This document shows positions 22,591-35,417 of a stretch of DNA of 64,000 nucleotides, piece after piece. The stretch is taken from the NCBI GenBank assembly GCA_018389105.1, contig JACATO010000334.1:434001-498000 (forward strand), given 5' to 3'. How positions within the stretch are numbered: the stretch's first letter is position 1; each line of letters opens with the position of its first letter. The notes beneath the pieces are model-generated. The model worked only from the letters and a program-made list of their open reading frames with translations, ran no database searches and had not been told where the DNA came from. The DNA comes from Nautilus pompilius (taxonomy: Eukaryota > Mollusca > Cephalopoda > Nautilida > Nautilidae). Both the position numbers and the translations under genes were made by a program.

Positions 22591-23482
22591 AACACCAGGA
22601 AAGTGTGAATTATTGTTTATGAAATTAATGGACTTTTTAATCTTTCCTCAAAGTGTCAAAATGGAATACTTAGAATAAGCAGATAAACATCAATGTTGGT
22701 AAACCCTTCCCAAAAATTGGTGACAGTTCAGCTGACCATGTCTATTCCCAAGATAAAATGTCCCAGAAAAAGATCGAGGCCTGCAAACTCTATAATACAG
22801 CATCAGGGTTAACCAATATAACTTCACCTTCTAGAGAATCCTTACTGACTGACTCAGTGTATCAATGACTGTAAAACCAAAGTTGTAGCAATACATTATA
22901 TTTTCCTTCATCATGAGACCAAGCTCAGATAACACAATGTAAGATGTATAAAGGCTAAACAAAAGAATAATCCTAGGGGAACCCGCTAATATTAAAAATT
23001 TTTGCTTGTTCTTTTATATCAATGGCAAAAATCCTGAAGTCTGCATTGCTTTTTAATGCAATCCTCACCACCATCCAAATTTTTACAATAAATGCAACGC
23101 AAGTCATTTCTACTTTACTACTAGTTCCAAATCTGATCACCATCTAACTCTTAAATCCAGAAATGGACTCAAAAATCATCTTGCGACAACACTTACAGAG
23201 GCCTAATGAAGAGAAATGTACAGCGACTTTGTCTAACAGTGATGATGCAATATAGCCTGCCACACCATACACCAAGCTTTAAGACACTTGAAAAGTAAAC
23301 AATATCCTGTGTAGAAAACAAAACAGTTGGTCAATATGCAGTAGAACTGACCATGGCAAAGTATGTTTTATCCGCTGTTTTAATGGAAGTACACAAACCA
23401 CACGTCTTATTTTCTATTAAAATTATTATTCTTATGACTAATGTTATTAATTCTATGTTGCTTTATTTTTCTGGACTTAGGT
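22591..23482. other. Non-coding stretch before the hAT relic
   Basis: No motif was recognised. It may include the left end of the hAT element that follows. Confidence 0.4.
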
Positions 23483-24920
23483 CTGACTATAACTGGTATA
23501 GCAAGTGTTTTTAAAAAGCAAAAAGTACCCGAGAAAGGTCATGCTTTCCAAGAAAACAGGGATGCTCTAGTACTGTTTACATTAAAGAAAAGCCTGTATA
23601 CATCAGCTGTGAAGTGTGGCTATAATAAAAGACAGAAAAAAAAAAACAAAGATGAATCATTAAGAAAATGTTTATATCAACAGGAAGGACTTTCACTAAA
23701 AGAAATGATGAAACTGATGCTAGGTACACCAGTCAGTCAGTTAACTGCAAAAAAAAAAAAAAAAGTTAAGCCGTTTTTGGATGAATTTATTAAGGAAAGT
23801 TTGATGATTGCTTGAAAAACTGTGCCCTTTAAAAAAAAAAAGAAGACTATTTCAAAATGTGAGTCTGTCATGCCTAACAATGTCTGACTATAGTGATGAT
23901 ATAACCAAGAAAAATGAGATATCATTTAGAAGTAGTTATAAATTTTGTGTCATATAATCTTGCTTTAAATGAGCACTGATGGCACCAACTTTACATAGCT
24001 AGCAAACTTTTTATTTATGAACTTATAAAGAATGTAGAAATAATAGAAGAAATAGCTTCCTTACAATTTTTATAAAAGTTACTGGCTAAAATTAAGTTTC
24101 TGCAGGAGGATATGAATTTAAAATTTTAAAAGTCGAGTGATGCCAGCTCAGATGGTTGTCCTACAATAGTAGGACCAGAAAAAGAAGCACTAAATAACTG
24201 GCAATTTCAGAAACTGTGACAATGAATCAGAGTAAGGTAGCATTGTAATAATGTGAAGTGCTTTGGTTAAATCATGCAAGCATGCCTAAAGGTTTTCAGG
24301 AGTTCAGAGATAAAGTACAGATATTCATGAAGATAAAGAAAAACAGTACAACTCGGTGATAAGAACTGGGTCACAGATTTGGATCACCTTAAAGATATAA
24401 CAAAACATTTGTCAGACCTAAAGATAAACTTCAGGGCAAAAATCATCTCATGAATGTGATGTTTTCTGATGCAGAAAGCTTGGAAACAAATTTCAACTAT
24501 GGGAAGTTCAACTCTAAATGGAAAATGCAATCCATTTCCCAACACTTGCAGAAAACACTCACATCAACAGATTCACAGACTCTTGATCTAAAAAAATGCT
24601 ACTCCAACTGATGTTGATACTGCTTCTGAAAAATTCCGGATGGGATTAATCAAGCCAGAAAATAATTATGAAATAAAACAAGATTCAGCAAGCACTTTGG
24701 CTTTATTGAAGTTTTAGAATAAACAAGTCAACAAAAGCAATTTTCCAAACATCAGGATGCATGCTATTAAAATGGCTTTTATGGAAGCACTTATTTGTGT
24801 GAACAACTTTAATCTAAAATGAACATTTCAAAAAGCATGATAGAACTCAGCTAAATAATGTTAGCTTGATGCTGATATTCAGTCATTGGTAAAAGCAAAA
24901 CAAAGACAAATTTTTATTAA
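23483..24920 (+). pseudogene. hAT transposase relic B (GTF2IRD2/SCAND3-like)
   Basis: Three blocks keep hAT order. The first, 23,500-23,815, has KKQKVPEKGHAFQENRDA, a basic middle part and VKPFLDEFIKESLMIA; the 'KPF-x-(D/E)-EFIK-x-(C/S)-L' string is characteristic of this group. The second, about 24,290-24,560, across changing frames, reads FQEFRDKVQIFMK, KDKLQGKNHLMN-like and MFSDAESLETNF segments, then a HFPTLAENT equivalent. The third, about 24,740-24,915, has MHAIKMAFMEALICVN and ADIQSLVKAKQRQIF, the hAT C-terminal dimerisation region. Stops and frame changes are spread throughout, so it is inactive. I first suspected a host exon in the 23,441-23,815 frame, but the downstream blocks make hAT the better reading. 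Confidence 0.75.
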
Positions 24921-27900
24921 TCATAAGCTATGTGAGTTTTTCAGCTATTTGTATTATTAATGGTTAGTGTTAATCATAGATTTTTTTTTCCATTTCAAGA
25001 TTATTTCACTAGCATCATTAATATAAATAATAACGGATACAGAGCAACAATATCATTCTGAGAAGATGCAGTCACTATGAACCCTGGGTATGAAAAAGTT
25101 CCTTACCTCTGTTTTATATCATAGCCAACATAACCAGATTTTCATTTTGAAGTATTTCAGTCTAATGCTACAAAGTACATAATTTTAGTGCAACTTTCTT
25201 TCTCATGAGTAATTGTTACTTTGCATATGACTGATGTACACTATAGGAAAAACATTAACCATAACACAAATGCTGCAAGTCAGCCACTTTATATTAAATC
25301 TGACTAACTTTTAAATTTAAAAAAAAAAACAAAAACAGAAACATGATTGTCTCACAACAGAAAGGCTTTTCATCCTACTGCTTGTAGTCTCCAGGTTTAG
25401 TTGGATGTCTAGTCATTGTGCTATTCAAATGTGAATAAGGTAATTATCTCCCCTCCCCACAGGGCTCTGAAAATACAGTTGCCAGGTTACCATTAGTAAC
25501 TGAAGAACCTAACTGGCAGCTATCTTTACTGATAACTATCAATGACACCAATAGTGAAAAGCATGACCAGGCTAATAGGAGGGTCCTACTAAAACCTGCA
25601 TCAAAACATTAGCTTACAGATTATTAAGAACTAAAAGATTCAATAAAATGATATATTCTCAATTTATGATCTCAGACAACAAGAAAGTAGTGATTTTATT
25701 AATCACATTATCTCTAGTTTTAACAAACGAGCAAGCGGTAATGTGACAAGTGGAAGTGACAAAGTGATGTGTGCATACATGCTACAGAAAATATAAGAAC
25801 ATGGAAGGAAAATGTGAGAGAGAGCAAAACAAAGAAAAGGAAATGAGCCTTGCAGCATCAAGAACTGTGGGAACTTGTCCAAACTTTGATAGAAACGGTT
25901 AAAATTTGCCTGCACAGGCTCAATCTTTAGGAATGTGCCTATAGGTCCACCCCTCATAACAAAAAAAAAGGGGGGGCATCACCTTTCAAACTTCTTGGCT
26001 TCACTGCTCAGCAGGTAGCTTGGAGTAACTACGTGGCTCTAGAAAACAGAAAATCCACTACTAATGAAATAGTTTTCAGAAGATATAAAAGGCTTCACTT
26101 ATACCAAAAAAAAAAAATGAACACGAACTCCAGCGTAAGCAACAGAAAGCAAAAATATTCACCCGACCTCCGTCCTTACTGTGACCCTGTTTTAGCTGGA
26201 CACTAAAAAAATTTCGCTGGCTGCCAAATTTTTGGAAATTCTTGGAAACATTCTTCCCCACCAAAAATCATGAACTGTTTGGGATATCTTTATCTGATTT
26301 GAATTATATATTTGCAAAGAGATTACTTTGTCTGAAAGGATACAGACTGTTTAGTTTCATTGTTGCCTCAGATAGGACCACACAGAGCCTCATGCAAATG
26401 ATCAAAATTCCCAAACTTTTATGGGACTAACTGCTGCCTGGAAGATGAGGTCACAGTAAACAATCTTGTGTAAATAGTAGAAAGGAAGAAAAACAATGAG
26501 AAATTCAACCAAATACTATCTATTAGTGTAACAATTAATCAATTGAAGATGCCAAGCATTTCTATGTAAATGAAAGTTGCTGAAGCAGGCAGTCTAACAA
26601 ACCAGATCAATCTAACGTATTGGTTCTAATTACTAGAAATGCTCAAATGAAACATGGCTAAAATAAAATCACTGTAAATGTGTCCAGCCAAGTTTCATTT
26701 TATTCTCTCTTATTATTTTGGTTCATTTTCAGGTACAAAGTGGAAAAAAAAAACAATTTTTTGCATAAATAGCTTCCATAATATCTTTGCTAAGAAAAAA
26801 ATGTTAGCTTTGCTCAAGATAAACCCAGAGAGAACTCGAATGCTGAAAAGGCTTTCTGTTGGCCACAGACAAGTCAGAATTTGACTTCTCAAGCGACAAA
26901 TGTTATTGGAAAACAATCTTGGCAAGCAAGCACAGTGGTATTTTTGGACTATTTTGGCAATCTTAAAAGTTCAATGAATGAAAAATGCCATGTTTTAAAA
27001 AATCACTATATTCGTGCAATGGTGTCTTGCGGCAAAATTTACCTTTCAACATTACAATCACCTAAACACATATCCATTATGTGCAAGAGATATGCGGGAT
27101 GATTACCGGGACTTTGTAATTCAAGATAAGATTCAGAGGTCAACAGTAAATGAATATTTCCTTGAGTAAAAACAAACAGCTATCTCGGAAATTAGAGAAT
27201 TAGTTCAGGCATTTCACATCACCTCGTTAGTAATAACTAAACCAATTAGTCTATGTTTAGTTAGTCTTTCCCTGTCACCATCAACAGGATTTAGTTCTAA
27301 AGACAATTAATTTGAAATGCAAACTAAATCCTCATGATGGAATCAAAGAAATATCACTGAAACAGTTTCAACAGTTAGTTCAGTTACTAAGGTGATGGGA
27401 AGCACTCCAGCTCTCTAACTTCACATAAATAGCATATCACCAAAAAATTTTCCACCCTTAGCTTAGCAAATTATTTAAAAAACACAAAAGAAAAAATGAG
27501 ACTACTATTAAAATGCAAACCTAAAATTTTTAAAGCTGTGATTAAATAACAAAGAAGAAAATTTCAATTTCCTAGCTAGCTATATATGGAATTTTTTGCT
27601 TTCTAGATTTAGCAATAACTATTATTATTATAGAAAGATTCTATTATTCAGAATAAGAGCTCAAAATCAGATTTATTCACTTTTGAAATTTTTTTGTGTT
27701 TTAGGATTTGTAATTCACCTTCACACTTTGGCATGAATGGAAAAAAATCTTGCAAGAACTCTTTTTTTTTTTTAATTCAGAAGCTTGATGCATTTAAATC
27801 AAATAACTGTAATAGAATATTAAACAGTACAGATAATCACAATGGAAAGGGTAGATGTAAAAAAAAAAAAAAAAAAATCATAAAACCACCAATATACATG

Positions 27901-28994
27901 AGGGAATAAAAAGATAAATTGTAAAAAAAAAAGATAGAGTGATGGTTTTAACAAAATCAAGAATTATGGAGGAATACAAAAAATATAATAATTGGTTGTT
28001 AGATAGTAGTGAAAGATGAGGTCACAATACCCATCAACAGGCAGAGATTCTCTGGATTGCTTCATATCAACCTTAATTTTGAGTCTGTACTGACATTCTT
28101 AAATTATGAGGGCACATTATATGCAATACAGAAATTATAAGAACTGCAGTATCTAAGATACTTATGGTTTTTTTCTAGTATAAGATTTTGCAAAAAAAAA
28201 AAAATTCCTAATTTAAAGCCCCAATGAATCAGACTGTCTGATTATAAGTTCAGTCGTGCTTAGCTGGAATCTGATATCATTCACAATTCCTGATAAAGTA
28301 TTTCTGAAAAATTTTGGTACTAATTTTTCTGCATGCATGCATGAGAGAAAGAAAATAAAGAAAAAACAAAGTTTAGTTTTTAAACACCACACACTGAATC
28401 AAATATATTTAATTCCAGAACAGTACTGCAAACCAGGAAGAGGTGAACAATTCAGTGATGGAAACACAATTAATAGATTTTCCACACTTTAATCAGCTAC
28501 TACAATTTATAAAAGACTGAACAAAACTTTAAAAAAAAAGAGAGAAAAAAAGGAATATACTGTAAAATGCCGTGTAGTACATGTTTTTTTTTTTTAAAGA
28601 AAATTTACCTTTTAAAAATGTGGTGTGTATTATACAAGATATCAGACAGACTTTTTTCCAGACTGCTGGGGCCATTGCCGGTGACAGATGAGGGGGCACT
28701 AATACATATATATACATTAGAAAATCCACTCGACAATGACTGAATATCAATAAAAGACAGTTGTCCTGTCTTTTTTTGTATGTTTTGGGTGATATGATTA
28801 TTGAATGTCACTGGGTTAAGTATCATTGATATTGGCAATGAAATGGGAGAACAAGGAGCTCATACTGAAACTCCATGTAAAATTTAAACACAAAAACAAA
28901 AACGCAATTAATATTTTTTCACAGTGTTATTGAAATTTGATGAAATTGATAAATACAGGATCAGTGACATGCATTGATATGATGTGCATCTAGA
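24921..28994. other. AT-rich non-coding stretch
   Basis: No gene is recognised. A frame at 26,881-27,102 lacks family motifs. One short foldback repeat lies at 26,631-26,703. Confidence 0.55.
26631..26703. repeat. Short foldback repeat (MITE-like)
   Basis: The left arm TACTAGAAATGCTCAAATGA with following AACATGGCT pairs imperfectly with the right arm CCAAGTTTCATTTTA. The arms resemble those at 46,089-46,170 and the single arm at 22,108. Confidence 0.4.
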
Positions 28995-30129
28995 TTAAAA
29001 CCCATCAAACTCATCTCCGCTATCTTCTTCCATCCACTGCAAGAACTGTTCATCAGTCATGATAGCAGTTGTGTCATAGTAGATGATGATGTCGCCACCC
29101 TCTGATATTTCTACTGCCTCATTATCCCTCGGCTCAGAGCACAGGATGTCATGCCATCTTTAGTTCCATCCATGGCATTGGACAGACAGCACCTGAAGAA
29201 GCCCTTCTTGAGTTAACTTCTTCCTAGGCATCTCTGATCCAGGTGGCAATGGTGGGCATGTCGGGTTGGCACATGCAACCAGTGGGGATGAAGGTGTTTG
29301 CCCTCCATCATCCATGTATTAGACCTCTGCTGGACCGCACACTTGACTGAGTGGTTGCAAGCTATATTCATGACCTGCAGCATGGACGTCATATCCTCAT
29401 GGTTGATGGCGAGATCTGTGCGAGTCTTCTTCAGGGATATCTTCAGACTCCATCTGAAGGCATCCAGCGACAAGAGCTTGCAGTGCAGCATACCCTGTCT
29501 GCCCCACAGTGTTCACCCAGTCTAGCATAAAGGCTTCATCCATCCACTCCTTGGCAAGGACCTGGATGTGGACACCACTGGGGAACTGGTCCTTTGGCAT
29601 GATCTTCCTCTTGAAGGTGATGTATGGCAAGAGTTTACTTCCATCAGCCATACACCCCAGCATGACTGTGAAGTGGGTCTTCGCCACTGTGCTGTTGTAG
29701 GGATGGTCAAAAGTGATGGGCATCTGGTTGGCATTCCCTATGTGACTCAGCGGGTAGTCATGTTGCTTTCTCAGTTTGATGATGAACTGTTGGTACCTCA
29801 ACAGCTGATCTTCATAATCATCGGGTAGCTTCTGGACGATGGTGGTCTTCCGGTATATGATCAGTTGGTTTCAGACCATGAAGCAGGCGCACCATTCTGA
29901 GATGCCTTAAAGTCAGGCATAGATTGTACTTTGTAGACAGAAAGTGCATGCATGCATATCTCTGTGGTAGAAACTCCCACACCCTGCATGCATCTTTCAG
30001 TGATGAAGGAAAGTACCTTCTCCTCAAGCTTGGGATAGGCTGTACCCTTGCCTCGATCAGCACGTTTTGAATATGGCATGGCTTCAATCTTCTCCTAAGA
30101 ACATCACCAGGACCTGATTTTGTCCTCAT
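28995..30129 (-). pseudogene. Pogo-like transposase relic 2
   Basis: On the minus strand the CENP-B-type HTH region reads YPKLEEKVLSFITERCMQG, then VSTTEICMHALSVYK. The DDE core follows: RYQQFIIKLRKQHDYPLSHI, GNANQMPITFD, HFTVMLGCMADGSKLLPYI, FKRKIMPKDQFPSGVHI, MDEAFMLDWVNTV, LLSLDAFRWSL, MTSMLQVMNIACN, then a C-terminal acidic segment MTDEQFLQWMEEDSGDEF ending at the stop at 28,995. The usual NADET/NMDEV first Asp and the 'LQPLD' third Asp are both read as Asn, while the second (SLDAF) is kept. At least three frame changes are needed to join the blocks, so it is not functional as read. The N-terminal limit is approximate. Confidence 0.82.
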
Positions 30130-31519
30130 TCACTCCAAACCTTCAGGGTGTGCTAATTTAAAATATTATAGCAAGTAATTATTGAACCTAAAATTTACAA
30201 TTACAAAAATACAAATATATATTTTTAAAAAAAATAACAAAGTCAGCTTTTTTTTCCTTAACAGATGGTTGACAAAATACAATATTTTAAATACATTCAT
30301 TAACAGATCAAACAATAGAGAAACCTTTTTTGTCAAGTGTAATTTTTTATGCCAATTATTTCCCCACTCCACAGAACTTTGTTAAAAATGACTGATATGC
30401 AGGTGAATGATGTGTAAAAATGATAGAACTCTGATCATTACAACCTTTCAATACAGAAGTACCTGCATCCGCTGCAAAGATAAAACTTCAAATTCTTCTG
30501 GATAATCAACTAATAGTTGAATCTAGCATCAGGTACTATTCACAAAATAGACCACTCACTTGTTCTCATAAAAATAGCATTACATATTTTGATAAAAGCA
30601 TCCTATTTATTCTCTGCTTTCTACACAGTTCAACTTGTGTTTAAGGTATACTAAATCAATTTAAACATGCACCAACAATTTGATATGTAAAATTTAAATT
30701 ATATATCAAATTATATGTTGTCCATTGTTGCATGTAAGTAAATGCATTTTGTCATCATTAAAACTATTTATTGATAAAGGCATCTTGAAAGATTCTAGCA
30801 TGTAAAAAAAAAAAAACAACAAAAAACTTTGCCACATCTTGCAAGTAAATGGCCTCCAAGCTGCTGAAAAATATGGACAGTTAGGGACTTGAAAATAAAC
30901 TCAATGACCAAATGTATCCTATGGTTGCTCTGTCAATGTCATATATGAAGATAGTGTTGGACATAGCATACAATGATTCAATGTTCTTGAGAGAACTACA
31001 AGATCATCACAGTGTAAGCTACAAGAGGTTCAGACTTGCCTGAAAAAATGGCACAAGTTGAATTTGAAGAATTTCATGCCATTCTATAGGTAAGACAAAA
31101 CAGCCAATTTGCTCATGCAATTCATAATTTAAAAATTTAATATCTTTTGGTATAGCCTCGGGAAAACAGCTTTTCCAAATGTATCTATTTCCTGATTTAA
31201 ATTGTCATAATTTTATTTTTTGCACCCATTCCCATCTAAATTTGTTTTTCACAGCTGCAACAATCTATTTCATTCATTCATTCTGCTCTAACATAATCCA
31301 CATGCTATCATGATACTGAAAACCATGCAGTTACAAAACAATAAATAGTGTAGTACTCACATGAAACTGCAGACTAGTTAAAATTTCACAAATTTCCTTT
31401 TTACCAATAAAAAGCATCTTACAAAATATAATACATGCCATGCCATTAAAATCTGGCCACTTGTTGTTACTATAATGTGTTAGTTTGTTGTGGTAAATGC
31501 CAAATAAAAACAAGCAATA
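30130..31519. other. AT-rich non-coding stretch
   Basis: No gene is recognised. The region should contain the 5' flank of pogo relic 2 and the 3' flank of the Tc1 relic, but no matching inverted repeats were found by eye. Confidence 0.5.
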
Positions 31520-32190
31520 GAGTAAATTTTTTATCAAACCATCTTTTTGAGCACAAAGACCCTCTATTTTGTTTGGTATTGAAGAGATAAGATTCTGTAT
31601 CAAAGTATAATCAATTTTTCCAACGTGTGTGAAAATGTCCTTTAATTCTAGCATACTGGTAGGAAATGGATAGAATGCTCTTAACTGACAATCCACATGC
31701 TCCCAAAGGTTCTTGATCAGATTCATATCAAAAACCTTGAGATACTCAGAAAAGAAGCTGAATGCCTAGATTTCTCTTTCAGAATGATAACACAAAAGGT
31801 TTGGAATGTAACATATTCATACTGAAGAATAATGACATCAAATTTCAATGTGTCTTGTTGGTACAATAGTCTACAAATGGCAATGTACCTGGAAGATCTA
31901 AGCTGTCCTTCAAAAAATACAAATTTAATCTTTTTACCATACCAGATGTAGCCTATAAATACACTAATGCCAAACCTTAAGCTAAAGATAAATGGGTCAA
32001 ACATTTTTGTTAGACCTTCACTAAACCTAAGTGAGACCAACAAAAATGAATTGTTGAAACCAGGAATCATCAGAAAAGAGTACACATTCACAATACCCAA
32101 GGGTCTTTCCAGACACATCCTCTGACCAGACATTTTAAAACGTTTTATTAAGATTGGACATAGGCAGGTTCTTGGTTGCAACATACTCTC
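31520..32190 (-). pseudogene. Tc1-like transposase relic 1
   Basis: Minus-strand blocks in order are CVLFSDDSWFQQF (first catalytic Asp) at about 32,047-32,085; then IGYIWYGKKIKFVFFEGQL and YIAI (the 'W-G-x5-G-x3-L-x-F-x-EG' block). The 'DMNLIKNLWEHVDCQLRAF' equivalent of SPDLNPIENLW follows at about 31,670-31,730. Last comes a C-terminal LIQNLISSIPNKIEGLCAQK, matching the usual '...P..IQ.LI.SMP.R...V...KGG' ending. Frame changes and stops occur, and the second catalytic Asp block is unreadable. Inverted ends were not located. Confidence 0.72.
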
Positions 32191-32483
32191 TGTAGCAAAT
32201 CAGTTGAGATGTTGAACTGGGTGATGACAGCAATGGCACATTATTGCCATAGGGTCACTGTTGAAGGCTTCCCGGTTACTTTACTATAGCAGTGATATTC
32301 ACTTAGTGAACTCTGGGTAACAAATACATGAGAAGACCTTTAGGAGTCTGATGCTTAATCTGGCCACACTTTGAATAACATATAAAATTATATTAGATAC
32401 TCAGAAATATTAAAGGATTTGTCTGCTTTTGGCATGTTGATAGTGCATACTGATTATCTAGCCAACTGAATATTTAATATATA
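32191..32483. other. Non-coding gap between Tc1 relic 1 and the TIR element
   Basis: Possibly the eroded N-terminal portion of the Tc1 relic. No HTH motif can be read. Confidence 0.3.
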
Positions 32484-32911
32484 CAGGATCTCTCAGAAAG
32501 ACATAATATACTTTTTGATATAAGCTAGTAAGCAAAGATGTGTTTGATAGAATTTTTGCTTTGTACATCAGATACCACAAATGTGATACATTACAATGGC
32601 TGTTCAAAAGGTACACCATCACCATCCACAGAGGCACTGCAGCATTTGACAATAAAGCAAAAAACACCAACATATTTTCACAGAAATAACTGTTGAAGCA
32701 TCAACAATTCTCCTAAAGAGCATAGAGAGTATTAATCTAGTCTGCATTGTCTCATCCTCCTCCCAGTAAAGTATTCATCTACAAATCCCCATATATTTGT
32801 GCCACAAGCTGAAAACATGGCATCAGAGATTTGTTGTTGCACATGGTTCATTTATGAGCTTTGAATGATAGCATAAAAAAAGTGTACATACATCTTTTTT
32901 CAGATACCCTG
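32484..32911. mobile_element. 428-bp element with imperfect inverted repeats
   Basis: The left end starts CAGGATCTCTCAGAAAGACA after TA (32,482-32,483). The right end, on the minus strand, starts CAGGGTATCTGAAAAAAGAT before TA (32,912-32,913). The arms match at about 70% over some 38 bases. Length and TA duplication fit a MITE or deletion derivative of a Tc1/mariner element. A 70-codon minus-strand frame inside has no sure homology. Confidence 0.55.
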
Positions 32912-32965
32912 TATATATTAAATCACCCTGGAAATATGTACATTTTGGTCAGGTACATTCTAATA

Positions 32966-33207
32966 GGGTGATTACACATCAAATCACCCACAAAAAAAAA
33001 TATTTTGTAACCCAACCATCTTCGATTTTCAAGAAACTTGGCATAGTTAATACACATGGCCAGTAAACATTGCAAGCAAATTTTTAGGCAAATCGGTTCA
33101 GTAGTCTATGGGATAATGGTCATTTGAAATTTTGAACTTTTTGACAAAATATGTGTTATGGCAAAACTTCAAATGTGAATATCTCAGCAGCCAGTGGACC
33201 GATTTTG
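32966..33207 (+). repeat. Dispersed repeat, copy 2 (hairpin-headed)
   Basis: It starts GGGTGATTACACATCAAATC, forming a perfect 8-bp stem with the following ACCC, and aligns with 20,371-20,609 in the same orientation to ACCGATTTTG. A further inverse AAATCACCC word occurs just upstream at about 32,920. Flanking sequences of the two copies differ, so the boundaries are real. Confidence 0.8.
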
Positions 33208-35417
33208 ATGTATTTGATATCGTTGATCAAAAATCTTATAGTTTTTGTAAGATTTTCAATGAAATATTTTCTTCTATTGAATAGTTCTATTTTCTGAAAA
33301 TATATTTTGAAAATCCTAATTCTGCAAATCTTTGGGGAAACAAAAAAATCACATCCATGACTTTCCACAGTATTCTCATGACATCAAACTAATCTAAAAA
33401 TGATAAACTTCCTCTTTAAATTCCCAACAGCAACAAAAGTAGAAATTTAATTCAGACAATTTTTGAATGAAAAGAAAAGGATTATATTATCTTTATTCAC
33501 ATATGAATAAAAAAACTCAACTGTACCAAAAAAATGTTTGTCTCAAAGGAAACTTCAAATGCCTTTAATGTTAATATTTAAGTGCAGGGAGAAATGTAGA
33601 ATGATTTAAGTTCTATAGTAAGAAAGTTAAATTAAATTAAGCAATAAAAAAGCACATAGTTTTCATTACAATGTATCTTATAACAAAATCAATTCATCCA
33701 ACTTAGGTTGCTTTATTTGCGCTACTGATGATTCAAAAGACAGCCTAATCAGATTCTTCATATTTGTTTCTGATTAAAATTACATTAATGTATGCATGTG
33801 TGTATTCCTTAAGTACTACCTCTTAATTGTCTATTTAGGAGAATTTTCTTAGAATCCTCTTTTTATTAGCTTATAAAAACTAATGCAGGTAAATAAGATG
33901 ATTAGTATCAATAAATACTTCTGATAGTCTCAACATCAAATTAAAAAACAACATAAATTCTGCCAGTCCATCTGCTTATCTATATTGTATTAACTCTATA
34001 AATTTGTTATTAAGAAAATTATATTAAAGGATTTCAGACTTTTAAATAGTGTTTTTTTTTTTTAAATAAAAATGACAATATTAGAAAGTTTGGCATTATT
34101 AACATCACTTAGAGGACACAATAGAATAGGACACAAAAATATAAGAACAATATATCATATTAAATCAACAAAAAAAACTTAAAACTATTTTTAAAATTTA
34201 ATGATCTCTGACCAAACCTACCAGAAATGCAAACTTTGAATAGTGTTTGCTAAAAAAAAAATAGAATTATATAAACTAAAAAATGAAAAAGCATATTTAT
34301 CTTTGAACATATTTACTGTATGTGATGGAACATGTAATAGGGGGGAAAAAAATCTCTGAATAACTACAACAAATTCAGCAAAAGTATACATAATTTAAAA
34401 AATCCAATCACCAGGAAAAATTTAGCAAACAAATAGGATGAGAGAAAGCAACATCAAACACTGACTAACAGACTAAAAGTGTGAAGAACAGACTGTGACA
34501 ACTGAAGCTTGTTGCATAGCTAAATATCAGAGAAAAGCCAAAACCTTTTTTCCTTTTTCTTAAATGATAAAAAGGACCCTTGGAACCCCTGATTTATGTG
34601 GCTATGCATAGCTACAAGCACATTAATATTAATGGGTAAAACTGAACAGACAAACAATAAAAATGGAATGGATAGATGAATATAAGTTTGAGCTTTTAGA
34701 TTTTAAAAACCAGACTGCACTTTTGGCAAAAATTTTATGAGCACCTGCCATTCCCGCAAAAACTTTACAAGGTCGTTATTGATGAACCCATATGCAGTAA
34801 ATCATTTATGTTCAAAAAGGTAGTGGTTAAAAGCTATGTGGAGGACATGATATGCAAGAAACAACAAGGCATGGCCACAGCAGTTGCCAGATTTACTGAT
34901 AAATGAATTGATTGGAGAAGAAACTGACAAGAGTGTTAAGTAATGTGGGATAACGAGAGCAATGGAATGAATAATGGCTTTTGCACATTTGTATTGTTCT
35001 TTTGATTAATTTCAACAAAATATTCTAGTGGTAGAGAATTCTAAGCTGTACAATTGCGAAGAGGCCTATTTTAATAAATCAAAGATTTAAGTGAAAATAG
35101 TCTCATGGTTACTTATGTAATTTGTATATTAAAAATATTACAACAAATTTAAATATATATATTATATAATATACTTACATATGTGTATTCACTTTCAAAC
35201 TTCCTGCAGTAAAATCTCTAATATTTCATAGTTTATCAGTAAAATAGATTGCTTTTAAAATGTAATTTTAACCAGTTGTTTCATTTTAAATATGGCTTTG
35301 TTCCTAAAAATTAGTTCAACATTTCTCAAAAACATGTTTTTTTAAAGAAAAATCAGTCAAACAAAGCACAAAGTAAAAAAAAAAAAAAAAATTCACAATA
35401 TAAATATCAATATATTG
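33208..35417. other. AT-rich non-coding stretch with one open frame
   Basis: Mostly featureless. A 68-codon frame open from 34,700 to the stop at 34,904-34,906 on the plus strand starts immediately after a TTTTAG acceptor-like site. It reads FWQKFYEHLPFPQKLYKVVI, then DEPICSKSFMFKKVVVKSYV. No family is recognised; it may be an eroded exon or transposase piece. Confidence 0.35.

Noticed and set aside
23441-23815. Possible host exon (124 codons)
   Set aside because: Its KPFLDEFIK string and the downstream collinear blocks fit a hAT transposase better than a host gene.
26881-27102. Possible mariner-like fragment (VVFLDYFGNL)
   Set aside because: Only a few residues resemble the mariner 'VFFD..G' block; no catalytic motif or neighbouring blocks were found.
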